A stretch of 64,000 nt of DNA from Peribacillus frigoritolerans (lineage in GTDB: Bacteria; Bacillota; Bacilli; Bacillales; Bacillaceae), in NCBI RefSeq assembly GCF_004358755.1, contig NZ_SMZY01000005.1, positions 62,001 through 126,000 of the forward strand, given 5' to 3'. The number at the start of each line of letters is the position of its first letter. Position 1 is the stretch's first letter. The position numbers and the translations under genes are program-made. Below the pieces are notes generated by a model. That model worked only from the letters and a program-made list of their open reading frames with translations. It searched no databases and was not told the origin of the DNA. Of this stretch, positions 25,891 to 34,522 are shown one piece after another.

Positions 25891-26616
25891 ATGAGAATAG
25901 ATAAACTTTTATCAAACATCGGCTACGGCAGTCGAAAAGAAGTCAAGCAGCTGTTAAAAACAGGTGCAGTAAAAGCGGATGGAATCAGTATTAAAGATGC
26001 TAAGACACATGTCGATCCTGCAGCGCAAATGATTACCGTACATGGGGAGACAGTAGAATATAAGGAGCATATTTATTTGATGCTGAATAAACCAGGCGGC
26101 TATCTCTCGGCTACAGAGGATTCTGTTCAGGAAACCGTTATTGACTTGCTGGAAATGGAAGACGCGGTTTACAAGCCGTTTCCGGTAGGACGCCTTGATA
26201 AAGATACGGAGGGGCTTCTGCTGCTTACGAATGATGGCCAGCTGTCACATCAGCTGTTGTCTCCAAAAAAACATGTACCCAAAACGTATTATGCAAAAAT
26301 ACTCGGCAAAGTGACTGAAGAGGATGCAGCAGCGTTTAAACAAGGTGTAGAGCTTGATGATGGATATGTGACAAAACCTGCATCTCTTGTTATTCTTTCA
26401 GCAGACGAGCAGTCTGAAATAAACATAACCATCACAGAGGGCAAATTTCATCAGGTAAAACGAATGTTTGAAGCTGTCGGAAAAAAAGTAACCTACCTAA
26501 AAAGAATCAGCATGGGACCGCTTTTGCTTGATGAAAATTTGGCATTAGGGGAGTACCGCGAGCTTACGGATGAAGAAGTGGAAGCCCTGCAGAATGCTAA
26601 AGCAGTTGAATTATAA
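25891..26616 (+). CDS. ytzG: 16S rRNA pseudouridine synthase (RsuA family)
   Basis: A 241-residue pseudouridine synthase. An N-terminal S4 RNA-binding domain (MRIDKLLSNIGYGSRKEVKQ onwards) precedes the catalytic domain. The catalytic Asp is in GRLDKDTEGLLLLTNDG (about residue 100). The EGKFHQVKRMFEAVGKKV motif III is present. It converts a uridine in 16S rRNA. AGGAGG lies 7 nt before the ATG. It follows ytgP as in B. subtilis. Confidence 0.92.
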   Translation: MRIDKLLSNIGYGSRKEVKQLLKTGAVKADGISIKDAKTHVDPAAQMITVHGETVEYKEHIYLMLNKPGGYLSATEDSVQETVIDLLEMEDAVYKPFPVGRLDKDTEGLLLLTNDGQLSHQLLSPKKHVPKTYYAKILGKVTEEDAAAFKQGVELDDGYVTKPASLVILSADEQSEINITITEGKFHQVKRMFEAVGKKVTYLKRISMGPLLLDENLALGEYRELTDEEVEALQNAKAVEL

Positions 26617-26642
26617 AAGAACGACTTAAACCATCAGAAAAA

Positions 26643-26676
26643 AAACCAGCCATATAATGATTGGCTGGTTTTCTTA
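26643..26676 (+). terminator. Terminator of ytzG
   Basis: AAACCAGCCA / TGGCTGGTTT stem with loop TATAATGAT and a following TTCTT. Confidence 0.8.
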
Positions 26677-26718
26677 TGTATACAAAACGTTTCGGTTTTC
26701 CATTGTTCAGTCTCTTCA

Positions 26719-26943
26719 TTAAGAAGACATTTTTCTAACCTTCTTCTGTGTAATTGTCCATTTGCCTCGGCTTGGGCTCCGAACCAGGTCATTATACGCT
26801 AACACATTTAAATCTCTTTGAATGGTTCGTGGTGTAATACCAAATTCGTCGACAAGCTGCTGAGTTGTCACAGTACCTCTTTCATGGATAAACATGTAGA
26901 CAGATTTGATACGAGTTAGCATACGGTTTGTTGAAGGTTTCAA
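26719..26943 (-). CDS. ytzE: YtzE, small DeoR-type helix-turn-helix protein
   Basis: A 74-residue protein consisting only of a DeoR-type winged helix: RIKSVYMFIHERGTVTTQQL, then FGITPRTIQRDLNVLAYN, then a basic tail. It lacks the effector domain of full DeoR regulators. TTG at 26943 is chosen because AAGGAG lies 7 nt upstream. The frame extends further only without a ribosome site. Function unknown. The 263 bp between it and the pbuG terminator are very AT-rich with no gene. Confidence 0.8.
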   Translation of the reverse strand: MKPSTNRMLTRIKSVYMFIHERGTVTTQQLVDEFGITPRTIQRDLNVLAYNDLVRSPSRGKWTITQKKVRKMSS

Positions 26944-27206
26944 AAAACCACTCCTTATCATTTGATCGTACGGCATAGCCTACTACAACCTACGATGTCC
27001 CCTACTGCAGATGTTACTGTACATATCTAAATTATGAACGCTACAACAATATTTTACACGATTTCGACAGCTTCATACTAGTGAAATGCTCGAATTAACA
27101 AAATTTTTACATAGTTTTAATCTAATGACATAAAGTTAAAACTTATATATCATATTTTACTATATGTAGTTAATTCTGAATAGTATGACATTTTTGTGTT
27201 TATATA

Positions 27207-27242
27207 GAAAAAGCATCCATTTTTTAGTATGGATGCTTTTTC
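27207..27242. terminator. Terminator of pbuG
   Basis: GAAAAAGCATCCAT / ATGGATGCTTTTTC, a near-perfect 14-nt arm hairpin just past the minus-strand pbuG stop. T-runs lie on both strands. Confidence 0.88.
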
Positions 27243-27251
27243 ACATTATTA

Positions 27252-28553
27252 TTAATGTCCTCCAAGGAAAACGAGCTGTATAAAGAATAAAACAGCAAAA
27301 ATATAAACGAACAGATGGACTTCTTTCCATTTACCCTTTGCTATTTTCATAAGGGGGTATGAAATGAATCCAAGTGCAATACCTGTTGCAATGCTTGATG
27401 TAAGCGGCATGCTGATGATGACGAGAAACGCCGGGAATGCTTCATCAATTTCATTCCAGTTAATCTTTGCAATATTGCCCATCATTAAGCTTCCAACAAT
27501 AATTAAGGCTGGAGCGGTAATTGCGGCAATTCCAGATACGGCGCCGACAAGAGGGCTGAAGAACGCTGTTAATCCGAAGAGCACAGCAACTGTTAATGTA
27601 GTAAGACCTGTACGTCCGCCGGCAGCTACTCCTGCAGAGGACTCAATATAGGCCGTCGTAGGGCTTGTTCCAAACATGGCTCCTACGGTAGTTGCTGCAG
27701 AGTCGGCTAAAAGGGCTTTGCGTGCATTCGGCAATTCATTGCCCTTCATTAATCCAGCCTGCTGTGCAACACCGATCATCGTGCCGGTTGTATCAAAGAT
27801 TGTAACAAGCAGGAAAGAAAATACCACGGCATAAAGGCCGTGCTGAACCACTTGTCCGATTGCTTCAGCAGGATTCAGGATAATAAATCCTTCCGGCAGG
27901 CTCGGCATAGAAACAAATCCTTCTTTAAATGAAAGTTCACCAGTAAAGAAAGCGATAATTCCAGTAATGATCATCCCGAAAAAGAGGGCGCCATGTACAT
28001 TTAAACTCATTAATACGAGCGTAACAGCAAGACCGGCAAGTGCCAGTACGACAGGAGGAGAAGTCAAATCTCCAAGCGTTACAAGGTTTTCTGGATGATC
28101 TGTCACAATTCCAGTTAAGCGAAGACCAATAAAGGCAATGAAAAGACCGATTCCTGCTGTGATTCCATATTTTAAATTGGCTGGAATCGCTTCTATCAAT
28201 TTTTTGCGGAACGGAGTTAAAGATAAGATCAGAAATAGAATACCTGCTACAAATACAGAAGCAAATGCAATTTGATAACTAACCTGATGGCCTCCGACAA
28301 CGGAATAAGCAAAATAGGCATTCAGCCCCATACCAGGAGCAATGGCAATCGGATAATTTGCTGCAAGTGCCATCCACAATGTACCGACGATAGCTGCAAT
28401 GATAGTTGCAGTAAACACCTGGTCAAAAGGGACACCAGCGTCTGCAAGGATAATAGGATTAACGACGACAATGTAAACCATAGTTAAAAACGTTGTAAGA
28501 CCTGCCAACGTTTCTGTGCGCACTGTCGTTTGATTTTCTTTTAGTTTAAACAT
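27252..28553 (-). CDS. pbuG: Hypoxanthine/guanine permease (NCS2, PbuG type)
   Basis: A 433-residue purine:proton symporter of the AzgA-like branch of NCS2, with about 12 to 14 helices. Motifs include TETLAGLTTFLTMVYIVVVNP near the start, PGMGLNAYFAYSVV, and the substrate-region sequences DTTGTMIGVAQQAG and GTSPTTAYIESSAG. ATG at 28553 follows GGAGG. A PurBox pair and a promoter lie directly upstream. No purine riboswitch aptamer is visible in the leader, unlike B. subtilis pbuG. Confidence 0.93.
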   Translation of the reverse strand: MFKLKENQTTVRTETLAGLTTFLTMVYIVVVNPIILADAGVPFDQVFTATIIAAIVGTLWMALAANYPIAIAPGMGLNAYFAYSVVGGHQVSYQIAFASVFVAGILFLILSLTPFRKKLIEAIPANLKYGITAGIGLFIAFIGLRLTGIVTDHPENLVTLGDLTSPPVVLALAGLAVTLVLMSLNVHGALFFGMIITGIIAFFTGELSFKEGFVSMPSLPEGFIILNPAEAIGQVVQHGLYAVVFSFLLVTIFDTTGTMIGVAQQAGLMKGNELPNARKALLADSAATTVGAMFGTSPTTAYIESSAGVAAGGRTGLTTLTVAVLFGLTAFFSPLVGAVSGIAAITAPALIIVGSLMMGNIAKINWNEIDEAFPAFLVIISMPLTSSIATGIALGFISYPLMKIAKGKWKEVHLFVYIFAVLFFIQLVFLGGH

Positions 28554-28564
28554 AAGAGCCTCCA

Positions 28565-28608
28565 ATTAACGAACGTTTTACAAAACATTTATAATAATAT
28601 TCGTTTTT
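28565..28608. promoter_or_regulatory. PurR-binding PurBox pair
   Basis: Two inverted CGAA cores (CGAA at 28570-28573 and TTCG at 28600-28603) are 26 nt apart. This gives two 14-bp PurBoxes separated by 16 bp, the spacing known for B. subtilis PurR. The distal box overlaps the pbuG -10 region. Confidence 0.8.
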
Positions 28609-28622
28609 CAGGTAAATTGCAA
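28594..28622 (-). promoter_or_regulatory. pbuG promoter (minus strand)
   Basis: On the minus strand TTGCAA (28617-28622), a 17-bp spacer and TATTAT (28594-28599). Confidence 0.7.
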
Positions 28623-28740
28623 GGATTATTCTTTTTATGCTTCTTATAGTTTCTCCTAAAGAAGCTTTCTTATGTCCCCGTCCTTTGGTATCTTACTAGG
28701 TAAGGACCTATTGAAATAAATATGAAAAGGGGTTTTGAAA

Positions 28741-30135
28741 ATGGATTGGATGCAGGAAGTTTTAAGCAGAAAAGAAGATTTTATTAAAGACACTCAAGAA
28801 TTTTTGCGTATTAAAAGTTTGCTTGATAAAAAAACAGTCAAGGAAGGAGCTCCATTTGGAAAAGGAATTAATGAAGCTTTGACTTATATGCTTGAAAAAG
28901 GAGAAAAAGACGGTTTTATTTCTAAGAATCTCGAAGGCTATGCAGGGCACCTGGAAATGGGACAAGGGGATGAGATCGTTGGAATTCTGTGTCACGTCGA
29001 TGTTGTGCCCGAAGGTGACGGATGGAGCAGCGATCCTTTTGGTGCGGAAATAAGAGACGGGAAAATCTTTGCGCGCGGAGCCATTGATGATAAGGGACCG
29101 ACGATGGCTGCTTATTATGCGATGAAGATTGTAAAAGACCTTGGACTGCCATTGAACAAAAGAGTCCGCATGATTCTTGGAACAGATGAAGAAAGTGACT
29201 GGGGATGTGTTGATCACTATTTTAAACATGAAGAAATGCCTGCACTCGGCTTTGCACCTGATGCAGATTTTCCGATTATTAATGCTGAAAAAGGAATTAT
29301 CGATGCAAAGCTTACATACTTCTTTGATAAAACACTAAGCAGCAAAGCCGGAACAAAACTTCTATCTTTTCAATCAGGAAGGCGCTTCAATATGGTTCCT
29401 GATTATGCAGAAGCACTGATTCAGTCTGAGGATGCACAGGGACTTAAAGAAAAATATAACAAGTACTTAAATCAATATGATATTAAAGGCAGCGCTTCTG
29501 AAGAAAATGGAGTGCTTACCCTTAAAGCTGAGGGTGTTTCTGCGCATGGGAGCCTGCCGCACACGGGCAAGAATGCGGGACTTCTGCTCTCCCTCTTCCT
29601 TGCAGATGAAGAATTGGATCATAACGGAAAAGGATTTATCAGACAAATTGTTGCCTTCTTCAGCAATGACACGAGCGGTGAGAAGCTTGGCATTCAATGT
29701 GAGGATGAGGTGAGCGGTCCGCTGACTGTTAATCTTGGCATCATTTCGTTCGACAGTGAAAAATCAGGTGAGCTTGGTGTGAATATCCGCTATCCTGTAA
29801 CTGGTGATGTTGAAAGAATTTCTGAAGGATTAAAATCAATCACCGAGTTTCAGCTGGAAACTTTCAGTGATTCAAAGCCTCATTATGTCGATGCTGAACA
29901 TGAATTGATTCAAACACTGAAAAAAGTATATGAGGAACAGACAGGAGATCGTGCTGAACTGATTGCAATTGGAGGCGGAACCTATGCCCGTTCTCTGAAG
30001 GCTGGTGTGGCATTTGGACCGATGTTCCCGGGAAGACCTGATGTCGCTCATCAAAAAGATGAATATGTCATCATTGACGATCTGCTTAAAGCTACTGCCA
30101 TTTATGCACAAGCCATTTATGAATTGGCAAAATAA
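28741..30135 (+). CDS. pepV: Dipeptidase PepV (M20 family)
   Basis: A 464-residue zinc dipeptidase of the PepV branch. Metal-site motifs are GILCHVDVVPEGDGW (His, about 84), ARGAIDDKGPTMAA (bridging Asp), DEESDWGCVDHY (catalytic and metal Glu) and the late FGPMFPGRPDVAHQKDEY (His). The internal lid domain lies between about 180 and 380. The ATG at 28741 has AAAAGGGG 8 nt upstream; a TTG two codons earlier is less likely. It cleaves Xaa-Xaa dipeptides in the cytoplasm. Orthologue of B. subtilis YtjP. Confidence 0.93.
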   Translation: MDWMQEVLSRKEDFIKDTQEFLRIKSLLDKKTVKEGAPFGKGINEALTYMLEKGEKDGFISKNLEGYAGHLEMGQGDEIVGILCHVDVVPEGDGWSSDPFGAEIRDGKIFARGAIDDKGPTMAAYYAMKIVKDLGLPLNKRVRMILGTDEESDWGCVDHYFKHEEMPALGFAPDADFPIINAEKGIIDAKLTYFFDKTLSSKAGTKLLSFQSGRRFNMVPDYAEALIQSEDAQGLKEKYNKYLNQYDIKGSASEENGVLTLKAEGVSAHGSLPHTGKNAGLLLSLFLADEELDHNGKGFIRQIVAFFSNDTSGEKLGIQCEDEVSGPLTVNLGIISFDSEKSGELGVNIRYPVTGDVERISEGLKSITEFQLETFSDSKPHYVDAEHELIQTLKKVYEEQTGDRAELIAIGGGTYARSLKAGVAFGPMFPGRPDVAHQKDEYVIIDDLLKATAIYAQAIYELAK

Positions 30136-30184
30136 TGTTAACGAATCCATCCTGTTGTGGTAGGATGATTGAAGAAGCTTTTTG

Positions 30185-30216
30185 GCCGCTCTCTGTTACT
30201 GGAGGGCGGTTTTTCT
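30185..30216 (+). terminator. Terminator of pepV
   Basis: CCGCTCTC / GGAGGGCGG-type stem with a 7-8 nt loop, followed by TTTTT. Confidence 0.8.
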
Positions 30217-30322
30217 GGGAGTTTGGCCATTTATAGAAACTCCCGATTTAATTAGGGTTATGTGTTCTGATATGGTTTTATAGTTTAATTGAAGCGAACA
30301 TTAAAGAAAGAAGGCTGCTGTA

Positions 30323-31501
30323 TTGGAGTATTCATTGCAAAGAGAGCATCGTACAACTAGAGTTCATTTCTATTCATTTTATTTTTTAGTGTTTTTTGCT
30401 TTCGGTTCGCTGTTTCCGCTGCTGCCGGTTTATCTTAAAGACAGTGCCGGACTTACTGGAAGCCAGATTGGCATGATCATGAGCATCAGTCCTGTAGTCA
30501 TGATTTTAATTCAGCCTTTATGGGGTATTTTGAGTGACATGACGCAAAAACCAACTGTTTTATTGACAATTGCACTGACGCTTGCAGGGGTTTTTGGACT
30601 TGTTTTTTCAATGATTGATACATATATCTGGATGATCGCCATCGCTTCGCTCCTTGCAATTGTACAGAGTGCGCTGATTCCCTTATCAGACAGCATCTCC
30701 ATGAATTACGTTCAAAAAACGAAAACGGAGTACGGTTCGATCCGGCTGTGGGGAGCGGTTGGATTTGCGGTTGCCGTTATGGCTGTCGGACAGCTTTCCG
30801 AGCATTTTTCATTAAGCATGATCTTCTATGCGTTTGCCCTTATTTTATTTATTGCAGTGTTTTTCGCCTATCAGCTTCCTAATGAAAATAAGACAATGCA
30901 AATCAGCATCAGGGAAGGAATAAAAGAGCTTGCAAATGTTCCAAGGTATTTTTTGTTTTTATTCGTTGCGTTTCTCGTGCTCGGTCCGATCTTAGCGAAC
31001 AATATTTACTTTGGAATTTTTGTGGCGGAGCTTGGCGGGGGACTGACTGGAATTGGCATAGCCTTTCTTCTTGCAGCAGGCAGTGAAGCGCCTTTTATGA
31101 AATTCGCAAGCAGCTGGATCAGCAGACTTGGGATGATGAACATTCTCATGATGGCAACTTTTATTTCAAGCATCAGATGGTTTCTGTATTTTATTGAACC
31201 TCCGCTTGGAGTCGTTTATGTGACGACCATCGCTCAAGGGTTTTCAGTCGGCTTGTTTATTCCGGCAGCCCTTCAGTATGTGAGAGATCTTGCGCCAATT
31301 TCTGTTGGGGCGACAGCCATTTCCCTTTATTCATCTGTAGGAAATGGTCTCGGAAACTGGTTTTGCACCTTTTTCGGAGGATTGATCTTAGAAGGTTTTT
31401 CTATTCTATATGTGTATTTGTTTTTTGGAATCCTCTCATCCATCGCGTTACTTGTTTTAGCTATCATGAATATCAGAATGAGAAAAGCTGCTCCGGTTTA
31501 A
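30323..31501 (+). CDS. MFS transporter (MFS_1-like / nucleoside:proton symporter type)
   Basis: A 392-residue major facilitator protein with 12 helices. It has YSFYFLVFFAFGSLFPLLPV at the first helix and QPLWGILSDMTQKP as the loop 2-3 motif. The order of features fits the LacY-like MFS_1_like (PPP) family. The start is a TTG at 30323, with GAAAGAAGG upstream. No neighbouring gene suggests a substrate. It lies alone between the pepV terminator and a repeat element, and I do not recognise it as part of the conserved ytj-ytk order, so it may be an accessory insertion. Confidence 0.8.
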   Translation: MEYSLQREHRTTRVHFYSFYFLVFFAFGSLFPLLPVYLKDSAGLTGSQIGMIMSISPVVMILIQPLWGILSDMTQKPTVLLTIALTLAGVFGLVFSMIDTYIWMIAIASLLAIVQSALIPLSDSISMNYVQKTKTEYGSIRLWGAVGFAVAVMAVGQLSEHFSLSMIFYAFALILFIAVFFAYQLPNENKTMQISIREGIKELANVPRYFLFLFVAFLVLGPILANNIYFGIFVAELGGGLTGIGIAFLLAAGSEAPFMKFASSWISRLGMMNILMMATFISSIRWFLYFIEPPLGVVYVTTIAQGFSVGLFIPAALQYVRDLAPISVGATAISLYSSVGNGLGNWFCTFFGGLILEGFSILYVYLFFGILSSIALLVLAIMNIRMRKAAPV

Positions 31502-31559
31502 ATGCCGGGCAGCTCTTTCTGCTGCTAAGGAAATGATAATAGTGAATGGGCTGCGGATA

Positions 31560-31735
31560 GGTGATTTCTTATCTGTCTGCCTGCGCTAAACGGGCGATTC
31601 CGCTTTTCGTATTGTCTAGCTCCATCGCCCAGGTCCTCGGCCAGAACGTCTCAGCCTGAAAAGTCAAACCCGGACTTTCCAGTCTGAGCCTTATCTGTCT
31701 GCCTGCGCTAAACGGGCGATTCCGCTTTTCGTTAT
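31560..31735. repeat. Dispersed repeat element, two copies (reverse)
   Basis: CTTATCTGTCTGCCTGCGCT with AAACGGGCGATTCCGCTTTTCG occurs at 31569-31608 and again at 31690-31730. Between them is TGTCTAGCTCCATCGCCCAG with a CCAGAACG block. This is the reverse complement of the arrangement at 21.3 kb. It reaches the last codons of ytkP. Confidence 0.9.
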
Positions 31736-32664
31736 TCCTGAAGAAATAAATCGCTTGATAAATAGCGCTCGCCTGTGTCGCAGGCGATGCACACGACAAC
31801 ATCATCAGGAGTGAGACGTTTTGCTACTTCCAGCGCAGCAAAACAGGCAGCGCCTGATGAAGGGCCGACCAATATGCCTTCTTCTGCGGCAAGGCGGCGT
31901 GTAATGTCGTAAGCCTGATCATCTTTAATTTTGAAAATTTCATCATAGACGCTTTGATTCAGAATTTCAGGGATGAATCCTGGACTGGTGCCTACAAGCT
32001 TATGCTTGCCGGGTTTTCCGCCCGATAGGACAGGAGATCCTGCTGGTTCAACAACGTGAACAGTCAAATCAGGATAATGCTCTTTCAGCCTTTCGCCAGT
32101 TCCTGTAATGGTTCCGCCTGTTCCGGCAGTTGCCACAAATGCAGACAGTTTTTTGCCAAGCTTGTCCATTGCTGAAATAATTTCAGGCGCTGTGGATTTG
32201 CGGTGGGCATCTGAATTTGCTTCGTTATCAAACTGCATTGGAACAAAGCTGTCCGGAATTTCTTTTGCCAGTTCGTTCGCTTTATTGATGGCACCCGGCA
32301 TTTTCTCATCGCCAGGCGTCAGAACGACTTTAGCGCCATAAGCTTTTAATAGATTAATTCGTTCCTGGGTCATCGTGTCGGGCATAACGAGAATGGCTTT
32401 ATAGCCTCTCGCAGCGGCGTTCATTGCAAGCCCAATGCCGGTATTGCCTGAAGTCGGTTCAATAATCGTGGAGTTCTTATTTAAAAGGCCTTGTCTTTCA
32501 GCCTCAATGATCATATTTAACGCGGCTCTGTCCTTTACACTTCCGCTCGGATTGAAAAACTCAAGCTTCAAATAGACGTCCGCTCCGTTGTAAGGGTTCA
32601 GCCGATTTAATTTTAATAAGGGAGTATTGCCAATTAAATCGGCTATATTTTCAACTACACGCAT
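31732..32664 (-). CDS. ytkP: Cysteine synthase-like PLP enzyme (YtkP)
   Basis: A 310-residue fold-type II PLP enzyme of the O-acetylserine sulfhydrylase group. The PLP lysine is K44 in NPSGSVKDRAALNMI, the substrate loop is EPTSGNTGIG (about 71-80) and the phosphate-binding loop is ATAGTGGTITGTG. GPSSGAACFAAL carries the PLP pyridine contact Ser. AAAGGAG upstream selects ATG 32664 (MRVVENI), although the frame is open for 50 more codons. It may be a cysteine synthase or use another nucleophile. The C-terminus touches the repeat element. Confidence 0.88.
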   Translation of the reverse strand: MRVVENIADLIGNTPLLKLNRLNPYNGADVYLKLEFFNPSGSVKDRAALNMIIEAERQGLLNKNSTIIEPTSGNTGIGLAMNAAARGYKAILVMPDTMTQERINLLKAYGAKVVLTPGDEKMPGAINKANELAKEIPDSFVPMQFDNEANSDAHRKSTAPEIISAMDKLGKKLSAFVATAGTGGTITGTGERLKEHYPDLTVHVVEPAGSPVLSGGKPGKHKLVGTSPGFIPEILNQSVYDEIFKIKDDQAYDITRRLAAEEGILVGPSSGAACFAALEVAKRLTPDDVVVCIACDTGERYLSSDLFLQE

Positions 32665-32836
32665 TTCTCTCAGCTCCTTTATTTGATATGATAGCATATA
32701 ATTTTTCATCAGCCATCCAAAGCGCTTGATTATATTCTTGCCTATATCTTTGATAAAATGAAAACTAAAGTAATTTTTGCGTTCTTGGCTATAATAAGAC
32801 ACTTCTGAAAACAATTAAGAACAGGAGTCTTAAAAA

Positions 32837-33388
32837 ATGACAATGACACATTTTTTTATAGGTATTTCACTTCAGGAAGCTGTAGCAAAATCTATTTATG
32901 ATCAAACGTCCCTCTTAAGGGAAGAAAAACTGTTTAAATCTTGGGTGCACCCGCTTGATTATCATCTTACACTGGCCTTTTTAGGCCATCCATCATCTGA
33001 AAATCAATTAAATCAGGTGAAGCAGATTCTTGAGAAAAACCTTGCCGGCTATCATTCCTTTGATCTGCAGATTACTGAATTCCAGACATTCGGGAGACCG
33101 CAGTCTCCAAGGATTTTCTGGCTGGGAATAGAGGAATCTGAAAACCTCGCAGAGCTTCGCAGCGAGGTTTATCAGATATGTCAGGATGCTGGTTTTAAAC
33201 TGGACGAGCGTCCGTTTGCTCCTCATATTACAGTGGCAAGAAAATGGATCTCAGAAAATGATTTTTTAAAACAGCTCATTCCTTCACCTGAAAAGCTGAG
33301 CTTTAAAGTGACTTCTGTGGATCTTTTCAAGACAAAGCTGGATGAAGTGCCTAAATATCATTCTATACACAACGTGATGCTGCGCTGA
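32837..33388 (+). CDS. thpR: RNA 2',3'-cyclic phosphodiesterase (ThpR / LigT family)
   Basis: A 183-residue member of the 2H phosphoesterase superfamily. Both HxT motifs are intact: HLT (43-45) in YHLTLAFLG and HIT (130-132) in FAPHITVAR. It opens RNA 2',3'-cyclic phosphates. Length and order (between ytkP and ytlQ) match B. subtilis YtlP. AACAGGAG precedes the ATG. It is divergent from ytkP. Confidence 0.92.
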   Translation: MTMTHFFIGISLQEAVAKSIYDQTSLLREEKLFKSWVHPLDYHLTLAFLGHPSSENQLNQVKQILEKNLAGYHSFDLQITEFQTFGRPQSPRIFWLGIEESENLAELRSEVYQICQDAGFKLDERPFAPHITVARKWISENDFLKQLIPSPEKLSFKVTSVDLFKTKLDEVPKYHSIHNVMLR

Positions 33389-33442
33389 AAAAAAGGTTTG
33401 CCTGTCATCCTGTGTACCAACAAATGCAAAGCAGGGATAATC

Positions 33443-33820
33443 ATGAAATGGATAAAAATTTTAATTCAAATTGCTTGTTTATATCTTTTTTACCTGGCTG
33501 GAATCTATATACAGCAGATGTTGCAGCTGTCTATGCCAGGAAGTATCATCGGCATGTTTCTTCTGTTTTTCTGCCTCTCTTTAAAGATCATCAGGCTGCC
33601 GCTTTTAAAAGCAGGAAGTTCTATGCTGTTAAGTCATTTATCCCTGCTTTTTATACCGGCGACGGTTGGTTTAATCGATCATTTTGATTTGTTCAGCGGA
33701 AAAGGAATCATCAGTGCGCTTGTCGCTCTATTCAGTACGGCACTGGTTATGATTTCGTCCGCTGCCATCGGTCAAAGGCTTATGAATTCGGAAGTGTCCG
33801 AAAAAAGAGGAGAAGTCTAA
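33443..33820 (+). CDS. CidA/LrgA-family holin-like protein
   Basis: A 125-residue membrane protein with four helices, beginning MKWIKILIQIACLYLFYLAG. It carries the family motifs MPGSIIGMFLLF and LLFIPATVGLI. CidA/LrgA proteins are holin-like or act with their partner in pyruvate transport. The ATG at 33443 has CAGGGAT upstream. Its TAA overlaps the ATG of the next gene (TAATG), so the pair is translationally coupled. No LytSR-type regulator is nearby. Confidence 0.87.
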   Translation: MKWIKILIQIACLYLFYLAGIYIQQMLQLSMPGSIIGMFLLFFCLSLKIIRLPLLKAGSSMLLSHLSLLFIPATVGLIDHFDLFSGKGIISALVALFSTALVMISSAAIGQRLMNSEVSEKRGEV

Positions 33821-34509
33821 TGTTTTTAGCAGTACTGTACATAGCTTTAACGATTGTTGTTTATGCAGCCATGAGGCAGCTCTATAAGAAATATCCGCTT
33901 CCTTTTCTTGTACCTATAGCTACATGCACTTTTATTATCATTCTTCTTTTAATGGGAAGCGGAACGGATTATGCAGAGTACATGAAAGGCGGCATCTGGA
34001 TTGACGGGCTGCTTGGTCCTGCGGTTGTGGCTTTGGCCTATCCTTTATATGAAAGCCGCCGGATTCTGAAAAAATATGCTCTCACGATTGTTGCAAGTGT
34101 TTTTGCGGGAAGCATCATTGGCATAGGCAGCGGAACGCTTCTTGCAGGGCTTTTTCATGTGGATAAAGAGCTGATTTTATCTCTTGCACCAAAATCAGTC
34201 ACAAATCCGATTGCAATGGATATTGCAGATATGATGGGCGGTATCCCTGCGCTTGCTGCCATTTATGTTGTCATTGCAGGGGTCTCTGGTGCCATGTTTG
34301 GCCCATCTTTGCTGCATCTTTTTGGCATTCATCATTCAGTAGCAAAAGGAATTGGACTTGGTGCGGCATCCCATGGAACAGGGACGGCCAGAGCACTGGA
34401 GCTTGGAGAGCTTGAAGGTGCAATCAGCTCGATTTCAATGACTTTATGTGCCATTTTTACAGCGATTATTTGCCCGCTGCTCGCACCATTTATTTTAAAT
34501 ATGCTTTGA
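33820..34509 (+). CDS. LrgB/CidB-family membrane protein
   Basis: A 229-residue membrane protein with the LrgB signature GPAVVALAYPLYE and SVTNPIAMDIADMMGG, followed by GLGAASHGTGTARALELGE. It is the obligate partner of the CidA/LrgA protein encoded just before. Possible roles are control of murein hydrolase activity or facilitated pyruvate uptake. The pair seems inserted between thpR and ytlQ, which I recall as neighbours in B. subtilis. Confidence 0.9.
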   Translation: MFLAVLYIALTIVVYAAMRQLYKKYPLPFLVPIATCTFIIILLLMGSGTDYAEYMKGGIWIDGLLGPAVVALAYPLYESRRILKKYALTIVASVFAGSIIGIGSGTLLAGLFHVDKELILSLAPKSVTNPIAMDIADMMGGIPALAAIYVVIAGVSGAMFGPSLLHLFGIHHSVAKGIGLGAASHGTGTARALELGELEGAISSISMTLCAIFTAIICPLLAPFILNML

Positions 34510-34522
34510 GGAGTTGAAAAAG

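Noticed and set aside
32665-32814. 50-codon N-terminal extension of the cysteine-synthase-like protein
   Set aside because: It lacks homology to the family, while AAAGGAG directly precedes the ATG at 32664.
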